Part shown: piece by piece, positions 17,743 to 25,804 of the stretch
Layout of the letters: each line of letters begins with the position of its first letter
How positions within the stretch are numbered: the stretch's first letter is position 1
Assembly (NCBI RefSeq): GCF_000685095.1
Contig: NZ_BAYE01000020.1
Location: 45,161-109,160, forward strand
DNA length: 64,000 nt
Direction: 5' to 3'
DNA from: Paraburkholderia caledonica NBRC 102488
GTDB taxonomy: Bacteria; Pseudomonadota; Gammaproteobacteria; Burkholderiales; Burkholderiaceae
The notes under the pieces: model-generated
What the model was told of the DNA's origin: nothing
Seen by the model: only the letters and a program-made list of their open reading frames with translations
The model's database searches: none
Translations under genes and position numbers: made by a program

Positions 17743-18858
17743 CTAGCTCGCCGACGCGCGGGCCGGCACGCCCGTCAACCGTACGCCCGCCTGCCCCTTG
17801 AGAATCTCGAGCACGGTTTGCGCGGTCACGTCCCAGCGAAACTCGCGTGCACGAGCGAGTCCCATTGCCCTATAACGTTGCCGCAATACGTCGTCTGTCA
17901 TCATTAGAGAGATCTTCGCGGCAATGTCGTCCGCCGATGTAGAGTCGCAATACATCGCCGCATCTGCGCAAACCTCCGGGATAGAGGTCAGCGACGATGC
18001 GACTACCGGACAGCCGCAATACATGGCCTCGAGCGGAGGCAGGCCGAAGCCCTCGTACAGCGACGGAAAGATCAGGCAGCCGGCGTTTTCATAGAGCGCT
18101 TTCAGCTCGCCGTCGGAGACGAACCCGGCCCACACCACTCTTTCCGATTGCGGCTTCTCTTCAGCCAGTTCGCTATTGAAGATGCGCGCATTCTTGCCGC
18201 CGACCACTACGAACTTGACGTGGTCGAGATGCCCGAGCTTCTCTATCGCTTCCAGCACGCGTTGCAGGTTCTTGCGCGGATCGAGACTGCCGACCACGAC
18301 GCAATAGGCGTCCTTGACGAGATTGAGCCGCTCGATCACCGCAGGGTCCGAGGTAACGCGGTCCAGGTGGTCCGCAGCGGGACTCACTACTGCGACTCGC
18401 GATTCGTCGATCTTCAGATGGTGGCAGATCCGCGATCGCGAGAACTTCGACACCGTCAGAATCATCGGCTGCATTCGTGGCAGTATGAAGAAACAAAGGC
18501 GGTACCACAGCACGAATTTTTTGGAGAACCCACCCGGTACGTCATACACCGCCATGTCGTGGAGCATCACCACCTGCCGGCGTTTCAACACCGGGTTCAT
18601 GTTGCACAGGTTGACGAGCCTGACGCCTCTCGCGGCAATGGGCAGTGTGATCTGTTCCCACAGCGTGCCGCGAAGCCATGGGAAGCGTCGCTGCCATTTC
18701 AGCAGCGCGCCCGGCTCCTTTGCGTCGCGCGGAACGAATACCTCGAGCTTCTCGCCCGGCGGAACCCGCATTTGCATCGCTCTCGTCAACTCATACGCGA
18801 CTCTCTGCACACCCGTGACCGGCTGCGAAGTGAATTTACCGTTGATTGCAAACGCCAT
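17743..18858 (-). CDS. Glycosyltransferase family 4
   Basis: A 371-residue GT-B enzyme starting MAFAINGKFTSQPVTGVQRV, the acceptor-domain loop common in GDP-mannose-dependent GT4 proteins of EPS loci. The donor domain shows VVGSLDPRKNLQRVLEAIE (about residue 195) and SLYEGFGLPPLEAMYCGCPV (about 270-289) with the E-x7-E motif. It lies 45 bp downstream of the tyrosine kinase gene and immediately upstream of the hydrolase. Together with the other GT4, the GT2 and the GT32-like enzyme it gives at least four transferases besides the initiating enzyme. Confidence 0.9.
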   Translation of the reverse strand: MAFAINGKFTSQPVTGVQRVAYELTRAMQMRVPPGEKLEVFVPRDAKEPGALLKWQRRFPWLRGTLWEQITLPIAARGVRLVNLCNMNPVLKRRQVVMLHDMAVYDVPGGFSKKFVLWYRLCFFILPRMQPMILTVSKFSRSRICHHLKIDESRVAVVSPAADHLDRVTSDPAVIERLNLVKDAYCVVVGSLDPRKNLQRVLEAIEKLGHLDHVKFVVVGGKNARIFNSELAEEKPQSERVVWAGFVSDGELKALYENAGCLIFPSLYEGFGLPPLEAMYCGCPVVASSLTSIPEVCADAAMYCDSTSADDIAAKISLMMTDDVLRQRYRAMGLARAREFRWDVTAQTVLEILKGQAGVRLTGVPARASAS

Positions 18859-18903
18859 CTGCTTCTCCGTTTTGCGAGTTCATCGAACGACGTAGCAACT
18901 CGC

Positions 18904-21222
18904 TCACGTTCGCAGGGATCCACTGGTTGCGTCGGCATCGCCATAGTCGCTCGCATAGTTGGTTGCATAACCGTAGGTGCGAGTACTGCGTCGAAGCGGA
19001 ATACCGTTGAACACCGCACCGGCGATGCGTCCGTCCGCGCGCTCCATCTTCTTCACGGTGTCCTCGATCTCCTCCTCCGATTGCATGCCCGAGCGCAACA
19101 CGAGTAGCGATGCACCCGCTTCGCTAGCAATGATCGACGCGTCGGTGACCGCAAGGAACGGCGGCGTATCGAAGATGACCAGATCGAACTGCCCGCTCAG
19201 GCGCTCCAGCACTTCCTTGAAACGCGGTCTCGCGAGCAAGGCGGCTGGGTTGTCCGGGCGCGAACCGCACGACATGAACGACAGACCGTCGATACCCGTA
19301 TGACGCAGCGCATTGCGCAGTGGCATACGGTCCGAGAGAACTTCGGAAAGTCCGCCGCGATTGTTCTGATTGAAGAGCGATGCGAGATGGCCGCGACGCA
19401 TATCGGCATCGATCAGAAGAACGCGCGCGCCGATCTCAGCCTGCAAAGTCGCAATATTGGCCGCGACAAAGCTCTTCCCCGCCGATGGAGTCGGCCCGAT
19501 TACCATCAGAATGTTGTTGCGTGAATGCGCGAGATCGCGAGCCAGCGAAGTGCGCACTGCCCGTAGCGCCTCCACAGAAGTATCGTTCGGGAAGCGCTCA
19601 GCAAGCACCTTGGTGCCCCCGCCTGCCACCTGTATTTCGGGCACGCCGCCCGAGGCCGGCTGAGGTAGTCCTGCTCGCGCGGCAGCACCAGGCAGCGATT
19701 TCGCGCCGGCGTTCGTTCTGTCGAGCAACAACTGCTGCTGGCTAAACAGGATTTCGCCAAATACCGGCACGCTCATTCTGCGTTCGACATAACGCGGATC
19801 CGTTACGCCCGTCAGCACATGTCGGCGCATGAAGACAAGCACAACGCCGGATACGAGGCCGAGTACGAGACCGCCAGGAAGCACCAGAATCGGCTTGGGT
19901 TTAACCGGACGATGCGGCGTAATCGCTTCGTCGACCACGTGCGCTCCGCCAGTGGTACTTGCGCGCCGCACCTGCAATTGCTCGGCCTTCTGCACCATCC
20001 CCAGGTAGATCGTTTCCGCCACCTTCTGCGCGCGAATCAGATCGACGCTCGAACGTTCGGACGCGGGCATACCGTTGAAATGTCCGTCGAAACTCGCCTT
20101 TGCGTTCTTCAGTTGCGCGAGCTGTGTGTCGACGCTTTGCACCCAACGGCTCTGCGGCGTATAGCGCTCCAGCAGTTGCGTGCGTTGCAGCTGGAGCGTT
20201 GCGATCTGCCGGTCGATGTCGAGGCCGCCTTGCAGGTAGGCCTGCGCTTCCGCTGTTGGCTGCATCGACTGAGAATTGGCCCGGAATGCCTTTAGCGCCT
20301 CTTCGGCTTTCCTCAGGTCTGCGAGCAGGCGAGGAAGTTCTCCGTTGATGAACGCGAGCGTCGTGGTGTCGTTGAGTTGCCGGCTAGCAATCGCCGTCGC
20401 CAGGTATTGCTGGCCCAACGCATTCGCGACTTCAGCAGCCTTCGCCGCGCTCTTGTCGGTGTACTCGATCTGTAGAAGACCGGAGTCTTTGACCTTGTCG
20501 CTAACCTTGATGGTTGCGTCGAAACGCTTGATCGCGTCCACAGCATTCCACCGCACTACCGTAAATTCAGTGCCCGGGCGCGCGACAAGTTCTTCCACGC
20601 GCATTGAAATGCCATTGCTGGACACCTGTTTGCCGATAACGCCATGGAGGAATACCTGATCTTGCGGCCCGCGCAATTCGTAGGTATTGTCCTCTCCAGC
20701 AACCAGCGTCATTTTTTCTTCTTCCAGATCTTTGGGAACGTCAAGCGTGCCGATCTTTACCTGCTCGCCTCCCCACGCGTACGACTTGAGTCCAAGCCAT
20801 GGCCGCGATGGCTCACCGGGCGTCGCAAACTTCTCTGCAATGTCGCCGAGTACCGGTAGCTTGTGCGGCGTAACGGAGACGTCGAACCGGAAACGTTGGA
20901 TCACTGGCTCGAGCACGGAGCGGCTGCGCATGACCCCCATCTCCGTCACGGTAGACGGTGCAGGTGGAGGCAGGTTTTCCTGATTCTGGAGTGCGAGACC
21001 AAGCGCATTCGGTTCGGGCGGGTCTACGCGAATGAGTACATCCGCGGAATAGATCGGTGACGCGATGAGCAGATAAGCGGCGGCGAGGCTGAACACGACG
21101 ACCGTGGTAAGTACGATCTCCCAGATATGGTCGCGCATCAGACGCAACATGGCACTGGGGCTAAGTTGGCCGCGCTCTGTACTGGCAGTCGCCGGGAGCG
21201 AATTCAGAGGATAGTAGTCCAC
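18904..21222 (-). CDS. wzc: Polysaccharide co-polymerase / tyrosine autokinase, Wzc (BceF) type
   Basis: An EPS chain-length determinant fused to a BY-kinase. Two membrane segments (near residues 35-55 and about 455-475 of the 772-residue form) flank a periplasmic coiled-coil Wzz region. The cytoplasmic kinase has Walker A GPTPSAGKSF, Walker A' LLIDADMRRG and Walker B LVIFDTPPF. The C-terminal 25 residues hold a tyrosine cluster (TYGYATNYASDYGD) for autophosphorylation. GTG 21222 is preferred because GGAAGGA is eight bases upstream; an in-frame GTG at 21252 lacks such a site. It leads the leftward run of kinase, GT4, hydrolase, GT2, flippase and GT4. Confidence 0.93.
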   Translation of the reverse strand: MDYYPLNSLPATASTERGQLSPSAMLRLMRDHIWEIVLTTVVVFSLAAAYLLIASPIYSADVLIRVDPPEPNALGLALQNQENLPPPAPSTVTEMGVMRSRSVLEPVIQRFRFDVSVTPHKLPVLGDIAEKFATPGEPSRPWLGLKSYAWGGEQVKIGTLDVPKDLEEEKMTLVAGEDNTYELRGPQDQVFLHGVIGKQVSSNGISMRVEELVARPGTEFTVVRWNAVDAIKRFDATIKVSDKVKDSGLLQIEYTDKSAAKAAEVANALGQQYLATAIASRQLNDTTTLAFINGELPRLLADLRKAEEALKAFRANSQSMQPTAEAQAYLQGGLDIDRQIATLQLQRTQLLERYTPQSRWVQSVDTQLAQLKNAKASFDGHFNGMPASERSSVDLIRAQKVAETIYLGMVQKAEQLQVRRASTTGGAHVVDEAITPHRPVKPKPILVLPGGLVLGLVSGVVLVFMRRHVLTGVTDPRYVERRMSVPVFGEILFSQQQLLLDRTNAGAKSLPGAAARAGLPQPASGGVPEIQVAGGGTKVLAERFPNDTSVEALRAVRTSLARDLAHSRNNILMVIGPTPSAGKSFVAANIATLQAEIGARVLLIDADMRRGHLASLFNQNNRGGLSEVLSDRMPLRNALRHTGIDGLSFMSCGSRPDNPAALLARPRFKEVLERLSGQFDLVIFDTPPFLAVTDASIIASEAGASLLVLRSGMQSEEEIEDTVKKMERADGRIAGAVFNGIPLRRSTRTYGYATNYASDYGDADATSGSLRT

Positions 21223-22230
21223 CGGTTTGATCCTTCCATGTTTGATGGGCACAGTAATGAGTCGACACCGCCTGGCTCAACCAACGGTCCGCGGTACCTG
21301 CCGTCTCTGACAGGAACGCATATGGCGTAGGCCCGACGTTTGATCGGGGACTACGTCATGGTTTGCCAAGCCAAGTGGCTGTCCACCTGCTTGAATTGAT
21401 CAAAGGCTGCGCCGTTGGCAACACGGCTCGCCCCCGTCTCCAGACTTTCAATCCCCCAGATCACGAAGCGATACGCTTGCCACCGCGCTCCGCGTTTAAT
21501 TCCGTACTACAAATCGTTAGCTTTTTATTACACCCGAGACCGACCTACGGTTGACTTCGCAAAGCGCGGTCCGGCCCCGGACTCACGTGAGCGATGCCTC
21601 ATCGTACGTCGTCAGTGCAAGGCACTTAAAGACACGGCAATTACTACACCTCACTCAACTTCTTTACGTGACTAAGGCGAAGAAATTGCGCATTGCTGGC
21701 ATTCGATAGCGCCTACCGGGGCAATCGCTACTTTTCTACAGATGCTGCAGTGAAGCATAGCGTTGGTTCGAATGAGTGCATCACTCGGGGCGTAAATTCG
21801 GGTGCTAATGGCCGATTCCGTGGAAGAGATCACCACGCAACACATAAATTAGAAAGTGTTGTAGCTATCTGCAATGGATGTAACAGAGTGATACTGGTCT
21901 GCGCATTCAGCGTTATGCGCCATTTTTGTCTCTTCTGACGGGGCCGATCCGACGCTGCTGGCGCTGAATGCCCTGCAAGCCTTCTCCCACGGGCTTTCGG
22001 GGGCGAAAACGGCTCTTTTCCCCGACAACCACTCATTCGTTCGTTCCAGCAATTGTTGCTGACTCGGACAGGCTTTCGTATGCCTTTATTTAGGTGCACA
22101 AGGTAAGTATTTCTCCAATCATCCGAATTGCGCCAAAACACCATCGATTACCGGCCACCATCGCCAGGGTCATTTGAGTACGCTAATCTCGTCACGTAGG
22201 CAGTGATTCACCCTGTTTGGAGAACTAAGC
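21223..22230. promoter_or_regulatory. Divergent intergenic region upstream of wzc and the AraC-type regulator
   Basis: About 1 kb without a convincing gene and with more A and T than the flanking genes. It should hold the promoters of the EPS operon and of the divergent regulator. Two small inverted repeats are visible: GTCCGG-CC-CCGGAC at 21569-21582 and AGTGC-AAG-GCACT near 21618-21630. I see no terminator run. The TGGAG shortly before 22231 is the ribosome binding site of the regulator. Confidence 0.45.
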
Positions 22231-23229
22231 GTGACGACTTCCACCGATTTTCTCAGGTCGTACATTGATGCGCACCGGACCAGTCCAAAGGCTGCAACAC
22301 GGAAAGCAGCGAAACAAATTGGGCTCTTAGTGTCCCAGGAATGCTCCATGGCGACTGCTGGATCTATCGGCGACGCATTCCGTCTGGCAAACGAATTGTC
22401 AGAAGACACAGCACCCGGGTCTCCCTATTCGCTTTCAGTGCTTTCTGAGAGCGGCGGGCTCGTAACCAGTTCGTCTGGCATATCGATCTGGACCCAAAGT
22501 ATCGAGCGTCATCGGCTCGGCGAATTCCACGCGTTGTTTGTCGCCTGTCGCGACGCGGCCAGGGCGTTAGAATCCAACGACCGTCTGCTCTCATGGATAG
22601 CCCGGCAAGGCTCTATTGCATCGTTCGATATCCAGCAAGGCGCGAACATGGTCGTCATTTGCAAGGATCCGCTGCATTCCACCGTGCCGATCTTCGTATT
22701 CGACGACGCTCCGACGACGACGCGGACCAGCAGCGCCACGCCGACAGACCTCGCCCTTGCGCAGATCGAACGCGACCTCAGTACCGAGATCGCCCGAAAA
22801 ATTGCAGACATGCTTCAAACGACGTATGTCGAGTCAGACAAATTCGAACTGGACGATGCGAGCATTACCACCACGACAGAGAAGATTCGCGAATCTGCCC
22901 GTTGGATCAAGGAGAACTACAGCAATCCTATTTCCGTGGCAAAGGCTGCGGAGTGCGCGGCCATGAGCAAACGAAACTATCAGCGCCGTTTCAAGTTCGA
23001 GTTCGGCATGACTCCGCTCGAATACCTGCTGCGCACCCGTTTTGAAGTTGTTCGCGCAATGCTGCGCAACACCGATTTGCCGGTAGACAAGATTGCCCGG
23101 CGGTGTGGAATGGGCGACGGCAATCGCCTCGGCCGCCTATTCAAGGAACGCTACGGCATGTCTCCCACGCAATTCCGCGCGCAGCAGCGCCTGGAAGTGG
23201 CAGAACGATGCGTCGCAATCGACGACTGA
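22231..23229 (+). CDS. GlxA-like AraC-family transcriptional regulator
   Basis: A 332-residue regulator starting at GTG 22231 with TGGAG upstream. Residues about 30-195 look like the DJ-1/class I amidotransferase-like domain of GlxA regulators, without a cysteine in a plausible nucleophile position. The C-terminal 100 residues form the AraC double helix-turn-helix: CAAMSKRNYQRRFKFEFGMT and VDKIARRCGMGDGNRLGRLF are the second helices of each half. It is encoded head to head with wzc across a 1-kb gap, so control of EPS transcription is an obvious guess, but no binding site was identified. Confidence 0.88.
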   Translation: MTTSTDFLRSYIDAHRTSPKAATRKAAKQIGLLVSQECSMATAGSIGDAFRLANELSEDTAPGSPYSLSVLSESGGLVTSSSGISIWTQSIERHRLGEFHALFVACRDAARALESNDRLLSWIARQGSIASFDIQQGANMVVICKDPLHSTVPIFVFDDAPTTTRTSSATPTDLALAQIERDLSTEIARKIADMLQTTYVESDKFELDDASITTTTEKIRESARWIKENYSNPISVAKAAECAAMSKRNYQRRFKFEFGMTPLEYLLRTRFEVVRAMLRNTDLPVDKIARRCGMGDGNRLGRLFKERYGMSPTQFRAQQRLEVAERCVAIDD

Positions 23230-23321
23230 CGGTCCGGCAGCCACACAGCCAGGCGGCGCGCGGTTGAGAGACCGCGCCGTCCGGCTTTGCGCGCGAATCG
23301 AGCGTCGCCAAGCTATCAGAT

Positions 23322-24356
23322 ATGGAACAGAAAATGACAACCACCAAATCTGCGCGGTTCTCCAACGAAGCCGGTACATCTACCCTGCGGGGCAGGGAAG
23401 CCCACATGTCGGAAGACGACGTACCCGACGACTGGCTGCTGTCGCACGACGCCGGAAAGCCAAAGCAGCCGCGCAGACAGTCGAGCGTTAGAAGGCTCAA
23501 GGAAGCGGCCAAATCGATGCTGCCGGCGCCGTTGTTTCTTAGTCTGCTGCATCACAAAGAGATTGGCCGCTACCCAAACCTGCGTCGGCCCACCACCTTC
23601 AATGAAAAAATCCTGCAGAAGAACTTGCGGCCGGATCCATGGTTCGTCGAGTTGACCGACAAGCTCACGGTCCGTGAGTATGTCGCGAAAAAGCTGGGCG
23701 AAAAGCACGTAATACCGTTGCTAGCCGTCCCCGACGCTTTCACGCAAGAAGTGTTCGACGCTCTGCCGAATGCATTCGTAATGAAGGCGAATCACGGCAG
23801 CAGCTATGTGGAAGTTGTCAAAAGCAAACCGGCAACTTCATTTGAACAATTGCGGGACCTCGCAAACTACTGGCTGTCCCTCGACTTCTACAAGATTGCT
23901 CGCGAAAGGCACTACCGCAAGATCAAGCCGCGCATCTTCTTCGAGCAGCTGCTGCTCGACAGCAGCGGCAATATTCCCGCCGACTACAAACTGCACTGCT
24001 TCGGCGGGCGTAGCGGACGACCGATCATCTACATCCTGGTGATTTCCGACAGATTTGGCGGGAACACAAGAGGTGATGTGTACGACGTCGATTGGAACCA
24101 TCTCGACATAGCAATCGGTTATTACAAACGCAGTCCAGTGCCGGCGCCGCGCCCCGAGAACCTCGACGCCATTCTGCAAGCGGCCACGAAGCTCTGCGAA
24201 GACTTCGACTATGTTCGCGTGGACCTGTACGCACCGGATAACCTCGTGTACTTTGGTGAACTAACGTTTACGCCGGGAGCAGGTGTTCTGCCCTTCACGC
24301 CAGATAGCACCGATTACGACTGGGGAAGATTGGTTCCTGACACGTTCTGCCGCTGA
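23322..24356 (+). CDS. TupA-like ATP-grasp family protein
   Basis: A 344-residue protein. From about residue 65 it follows the TupA-like ATP-grasp pattern: RRPTTFNEKILQKNL, then FVMKANHGSSYVEVV (about residues 150-164, the ATP-binding strand-loop), IPADYKLHCFGG (about 225), and near the end DFDYVRVDLYAPDN with FGELTFTPGAGV (Glu and Thr/Pro as metal-binding end). The first 60 residues are charged and probably disordered. Relatives in teichuronic acid and capsule loci are thought to add an amino acid or similar group to a sugar. ATG 23322 is given; ATG 23334, with GGAA upstream, is equally plausible. Confidence 0.82.
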   Translation: MEQKMTTTKSARFSNEAGTSTLRGREAHMSEDDVPDDWLLSHDAGKPKQPRRQSSVRRLKEAAKSMLPAPLFLSLLHHKEIGRYPNLRRPTTFNEKILQKNLRPDPWFVELTDKLTVREYVAKKLGEKHVIPLLAVPDAFTQEVFDALPNAFVMKANHGSSYVEVVKSKPATSFEQLRDLANYWLSLDFYKIARERHYRKIKPRIFFEQLLLDSSGNIPADYKLHCFGGRSGRPIIYILVISDRFGGNTRGDVYDVDWNHLDIAIGYYKRSPVPAPRPENLDAILQAATKLCEDFDYVRVDLYAPDNLVYFGELTFTPGAGVLPFTPDSTDYDWGRLVPDTFCR

Positions 24357-24360
24357 TATC

Positions 24361-24458
24361 GGACAGTAGCATCTGTCCCACCACGGACCACTTAGTAGCC
24401 ATCAAATGCAAAATGAACCCGGCCCCATCCTGCAAGCAGACGGGAACCAGGTTCATTT
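24361..24458. terminator. Intergenic hairpins between convergent genes
   Basis: Two inverted repeats lie between the TupA-like gene and the convergent lipoprotein gene. GGACAG-TAGCAT-CTGTCC (24361-24378) starts five bases after the stop at 24356. AAATGAACC (24411-24419) pairs with GGTTCATTT (24450-24458) around a 30-base loop that itself has short GC-rich complementarity. Neither has a good T-run, so bidirectional termination is inferred from position and pairing only. Confidence 0.45.
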
Positions 24459-24481
24459 AACCGATAAGCGGCAAAGCGCGC

Positions 24482-25804
24482 TCAGGTGTCGGCGTGGCTC
24501 GACGTAAAGCTGGTGAATGCGTTGTACGGCGCGTCTATCGGTGTGCCGTTGATCATGATGCCGTAGGTGTTGTTCCCGCTATCCAGCACGTAGTACATGA
24601 CCGACTGAATGTTGTGCGTCTTTCGTGCGCCGTAGAATGCGGCAAGCCTGTCCGAGATGTAATTTCCGCGGTAGCTCTCCGAGCGCTCCGGGCCTGCGTT
24701 CCATTCAGTGACGATAAGCGGCACACCATAGCGGGCCTTGCAGTACGTTGCGAGGTCGAAGCCCGGACCTGCGCCGTCGGTCCCGATGTTGAACAGGTCG
24801 CCATAGACTTCGTAATTGTGCCAGGTCGTAATGTCCCAGCGTACCTGCGGATGGCCTCCGCTGCCGTCGGGTTGCCTGCCGTCCCATAGCGCGTCGGCTG
24901 CACCGACGTCTGCAACGCAGAAGTTGATGCCGCACTTCGCGGACGACTGCACCGACTTCACACCGTCGATCATTCCGCGCATGACGCCGCGCATGACAGG
25001 CCAGTTTGCATTATTGAAGTCGCTCGCCTTTGAGCCGGCGTAGGTGAAGTCCATTACGGTCGCGTCTTGCCGCGTCAACTCGTTACCGCATTCGTAGATC
25101 GTCACGCCGTAGGGCTTCAATGCATTCGCGACAGTCGAGCCGACGGAGTAACCGCGGCTATACGCGGTCGACTCACTTCCGATCACAGCGCCGCTTGCGT
25201 CATATACTCCCTCGTCGATCAGCACGAGCAGCGTGAGCCCTGCCGACTGGAAAGCCTGCGCGAGCTTCACTACAGCATTCAATTGCTTCGGGTCGTCGGA
25301 CACGCCAACGCGGTAGCTCGTGCAATTCATGGCCTTCAAAATCGACACAACCTTCTCGGGCGTGTACGTATAGTCGTAGTGGCCATTCATGCCGTAGAAG
25401 CTTCCTGGAACAGGAGCCACGTCGATGCGTGGATCGTTGCAAGGGAGCCATTGCTCTGCAACATCCGCGTTCACGAAGAACTGACCGGCGGTGCCGCAAT
25501 GCCAGATCTTGCCGCCATACCAGAGCACAAGCGACACGTTGTACGTATTGCCAACGGTAGAGCCGTTTCTGTAGATCACGCCGTTGGCGAGCGTCCATAC
25601 GTCGCCGGAGCTGTCGGTGATAGAAGCGGCCGAAGGGATGACCGTTCCGTTCGCGGATGCAGCGGCAGCTTTCGCCATTGGGCTTGCTGAAGCCTTCGCT
25701 GCCAGGCTCGCGCCGCCGTCTTCACCGCCGCCACCACAGGCGCTCAAAAGATAGCTACCGGCAAGGGCCGTCAGGCCTCCAAGAAATTGTCGTCGTTTTA
25801 CCAT
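24482..25804 (-). CDS. Lipoprotein glycosidase of TIM-barrel (GH-A-like) type with one N-terminal 75-residue module
   Basis: A 440-residue exported lipoprotein. MVKRRQFLGGLTALAGSYLL then SAC is a twin-arginine-type signal ending in lipobox LSAC, followed by a low-complexity linker. Residues about 55-130 form a module (ITDSSGDVWTLANGV ... VLWYGGKIWHC ... WLPCNDPRI). The barrel follows, with YECGNELTRQ (candidate acid/base Glu) and LIVTEWNAGPE (candidate nucleophile Glu), plus WHNYEVYGD. It is a paralogue of the gene at 41770-43473. ATG 25804 is chosen because the signal starts there; the upstream GTG would add five residues. It probably acts on surface polysaccharide in the periplasm or at the outer membrane; the substrate is unknown. 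Confidence 0.78.
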   Translation of the reverse strand: MVKRRQFLGGLTALAGSYLLSACGGGGEDGGASLAAKASASPMAKAAAASANGTVIPSAASITDSSGDVWTLANGVIYRNGSTVGNTYNVSLVLWYGGKIWHCGTAGQFFVNADVAEQWLPCNDPRIDVAPVPGSFYGMNGHYDYTYTPEKVVSILKAMNCTSYRVGVSDDPKQLNAVVKLAQAFQSAGLTLLVLIDEGVYDASGAVIGSESTAYSRGYSVGSTVANALKPYGVTIYECGNELTRQDATVMDFTYAGSKASDFNNANWPVMRGVMRGMIDGVKSVQSSAKCGINFCVADVGAADALWDGRQPDGSGGHPQVRWDITTWHNYEVYGDLFNIGTDGAGPGFDLATYCKARYGVPLIVTEWNAGPERSESYRGNYISDRLAAFYGARKTHNIQSVMYYVLDSGNNTYGIMINGTPIDAPYNAFTSFTSSHADT

